Below are positions 62,339-64,000 of a stretch of DNA of 64,000 nucleotides, piece after piece. Numbering within the stretch: position 1 is the stretch's first letter; each line of letters starts with the position of its first letter. The DNA comes from Leptospira_A soteropolitanensis. Its GTDB lineage: Bacteria > Spirochaetota > Leptospiria > Leptospirales > Leptospiraceae. The translations under genes were made by a program, and so were the position numbers. The stretch is from assembly GCF_026151335.1 (NCBI RefSeq), contig NZ_JAMQPP010000010.1, one strand, 5' to 3'. Below the pieces are notes generated by a model, which was not told the DNA's origin, searched no databases, and saw only the letters and a list, made by a program, of their open reading frames with translations.

Positions 62339-63394
62339 CTACTTTTTATGTTTATAAAGTTCTGGAAAATTTTTCTCGTCGTAAAGAAACTGTGACTCGT
62401 ACTCATCCCATCCCTCCGGTACCCCTTCTGTAAATTCAGGTACCATAGAACAATCGCGAATCAAATTCATCGTTTGGGCCATCTCACTGCCTTTTACATT
62501 TAAGTATCCTTCAGCAAACAATGAATTGGCTACAAAAAGTGCCATCGATTGTAAAGAACCCAAATGACCTTCTCTTCCGGCACCAATTCGAATTTCTGAA
62601 TCTGGATTGACCAATCGAAACATAGATAACACCCGAATACAAAATTCAGGAGTGAGTGAGGACTTCTGGATGGCATGTCCTTTAATCGGAATAAAAAAGT
62701 TAACAGGGATCGATATCACTCCTAACCGTTTGAGTTCAAAAGCAACTTGAACCAGATCCTTTAGTTCTTCTCCCATCCCAACAATAATCCCAGAACAAAG
62801 CCCGATGTCCGCTTCTTTGGCCGCTTCTAGCGTTGTTAGTCGGTCTTTAAAAGTATGGGTGGAACAAATTTCGTTGTATTTAGATTCAGATGTGTTGAGA
62901 TTATGATTGTAGCGGTCAAGACCTGCGTCTTTTAAAGTCCGAGCTTTTTTTGCATCCAAAATTCCCGCAGACAAACAAACCTTCATTCCAAGTTCGCTGT
63001 TGATTTTAGAGATGGTCTCGGCCAATCGATCGACCGCATTGTCAGTAGGACCACGTCCAGAAGTCACCATACAAAAACGGTAAGCACCGTTATCTTTGGC
63101 TCGTTTCGCATCTTCCCAAATTTCTTCCGGTGATTTTAATGAATACTCTTGGATTCCGGAATCACCACCCTTTCTTTGGGCGCAGTAACCACAGTCTTCA
63201 GGGCAATAACCATTTTTGATATTATCTAATATATGAATGCGGACACGATTGGTATAATAACGATTTCTTTCTTCCGTGGCACGAGCAACAACCGAAAGCA
63301 AAGGGACTTTTCCTTCGAGGATTTCTAGGGCTTCCACTTCCGTAATTAAGGAAGGTGCGGAGGAAACTGTTTTTTCTTGGATTTCTGCAATCAT
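62339..63394 (-). CDS. bioB: Biotin synthase BioB
   Basis: A 351-residue radical SAM enzyme inserting sulfur into dethiobiotin. The SAM cluster cysteines are C64, C68 and C71 (YCPEDCGYCAQ), with the second-cluster and substrate motifs 'FCMVTSGRGP', 'YNHNLNTS' and 'IPVNFFIP' present. It is 64 bases after bioA, the expected biotin gene pair. Confidence 0.96.
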   Translation of the reverse strand: MIAEIQEKTVSSAPSLITEVEALEILEGKVPLLSVVARATEERNRYYTNRVRIHILDNIKNGYCPEDCGYCAQRKGGDSGIQEYSLKSPEEIWEDAKRAKDNGAYRFCMVTSGRGPTDNAVDRLAETISKINSELGMKVCLSAGILDAKKARTLKDAGLDRYNHNLNTSESKYNEICSTHTFKDRLTTLEAAKEADIGLCSGIIVGMGEELKDLVQVAFELKRLGVISIPVNFFIPIKGHAIQKSSLTPEFCIRVLSMFRLVNPDSEIRIGAGREGHLGSLQSMALFVANSLFAEGYLNVKGSEMAQTMNLIRDCSMVPEFTEGVPEGWDEYESQFLYDEKNFPELYKHKK

Positions 63395-63457
63395 GGGAAC
63401 AGATTCTTTACGACGCCAACCTGTGTAAACGAAGAAAATCCCTTCGTATATTTAGTC

Positions 63458-64000
63458 TCAATCTGAATGGGCAAAACTAAGAAGAGTTTCTTCCAACGCC
63501 AAAAAAATTTGATCCAGGGATTTCTCTGAAATGGTATAGGGTGGAGTGATATAGATGGTTCGACCGAGAGGGCGCAAAAGAACACGAAATTCTCTCATTT
63601 TTTCGCGAATCTGTTTTCCAATGGGATTTAGGTATTCATCTTCTGCAATGGTTTCTTTGTATTCAAAAGCAAAGATTCCGCCAAACACCCGAACATTTTG
63701 GATTCGTTTTCCTAATTTTTTTTGGAAAGGTTCTATTCGTTTTTGCAAAGAACTTTCAAGTTTTTTAACAAGTGTTTTCCCATCTTCTTGTAAAAGTTTT
63801 ACTGACGCATAACCAACGCTACATGCAATAGGATTTCCAGTCATAGTATGAGCATGAAAAAAAGAATGGTAAGGATCTTTTGATAAAAATTGTTGATAAA
63901 TGAATTCAGAAACTAAGGTAGCACCTAAAGGTAACATCCCTCCTGTTAGGCCTTTTGCCATCACCAAAAGATCAGGTTTGACTCCTGCTACTTGGTATGC
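63458..64000 (-). CDS. bioA: Adenosylmethionine-8-amino-7-oxononanoate aminotransferase BioA, C-terminal part
   Basis: The frame is open to the window edge, so the N-terminal half is outside. The PLP lysine is in 'DLLVMAKGLTGGMLPLG', and 'FFHAHTMTGNPIACSVG' and 'RPLGRTIYITPPYTIS' match the BioA group. It makes the diaminopelargonate precursor of biotin, feeding BioB via dethiobiotin synthase (not seen). Confidence 0.9.
   Translation of the reverse strand, partial: AYQVAGVKPDLLVMAKGLTGGMLPLGATLVSEFIYQQFLSKDPYHSFFHAHTMTGNPIACSVGYASVKLLQEDGKTLVKKLESSLQKRIEPFQKKLGKRIQNVRVFGGIFAFEYKETIAEDEYLNPIGKQIREKMREFRVLLRPLGRTIYITPPYTISEKSLDQIFLALEETLLSFAHSD

Noticed and set aside
1..64000. tRNA, rRNA, CRISPR, riboswitch or insertion sequence
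   Set aside because: Reading all gaps showed no such structure; every gap is short and accounted for.

Overview
The window is an AT-rich bacterial chromosome segment that looks like Leptospira, most likely from the saprophytic side of the genus. This is inferred from the gene set (a DUF1577-like protein, a VKOR-DsbA fusion, many signal-peptide and spirochaete-type lipoprotein starts), from frequent TTG/GTG starts and from typical spirochaete codon use. No species can be fixed from sequence alone. It is dense, ordinary chromosome: about 50 genes, short gaps (none over 300 bases without a gene), and no tRNA, rRNA, CRISPR array, insertion sequence or prophage that I could see.

Layout. 1-8.2 kb: the end of an apolipoprotein N-acyltransferase, a small unknown protein, a helicase-associated-domain protein, then a plus-strand run of an ABC1/UbiB kinase, feoA, feoB and a NeuB-type synthase. 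8.2-15.5 kb (minus): the histidine block hisB-hisH-hisA followed by a VKOR-DsbA fusion, with a 36-residue membrane micro-ORF in front, then a coiled-coil protein, a rhomboid protease with a cysteine tail, an FNR-like regulator and a crotonase operon. 15.5-25.1 kb: a protein that may be a PilZ domain split by a GAF-like insertion, a TPR protein, a penicillin-acylase family enzyme, a lytic transglycosylase and an orphan membrane histidine kinase, the last two separated by a paired palindromic operator. 25.2-27.8 kb: three tandem, nearly identical secreted alpha/beta-hydrolase-like proteins. 27.9-33.9 kb: an RND efflux pump and TolC-like channel with a YgaP-like membrane protein, under a CsoR/CstR-family repressor whose ATACCC-N4-GGGTAT operators are visible, and a methyltransferase. 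33.9-42.9 kb: a FAD oxidoreductase with a CoA-transferase, an MsbA-type ABC exporter, a peptide-binding lipoprotein and a class A PBP. 42.9-51 kb: a seven-gene minus-strand operon (amidohydrolase-like protein, S1-domain protein, trmL, RsbW-like ATPase, uvrB, lon, the PBP). 51-64 kb: a GHKL ATPase, a glycosyltransferase, aroE, folC, a TetR regulator, trpF, mutS, serB, a GDSL esterase, a GPH-type transporter, bioB and the end of bioA.

Together these are housekeeping functions (amino-acid, biotin and folate synthesis; mismatch and excision repair; proteolysis; cell-wall synthesis) with several envelope and stress modules. The least ordinary parts are the triplicated secreted proteins, the repressor/efflux module, the split-PilZ candidate and three well-formed palindromes: 22570-22642, 32781-33135 and 55759-55784.
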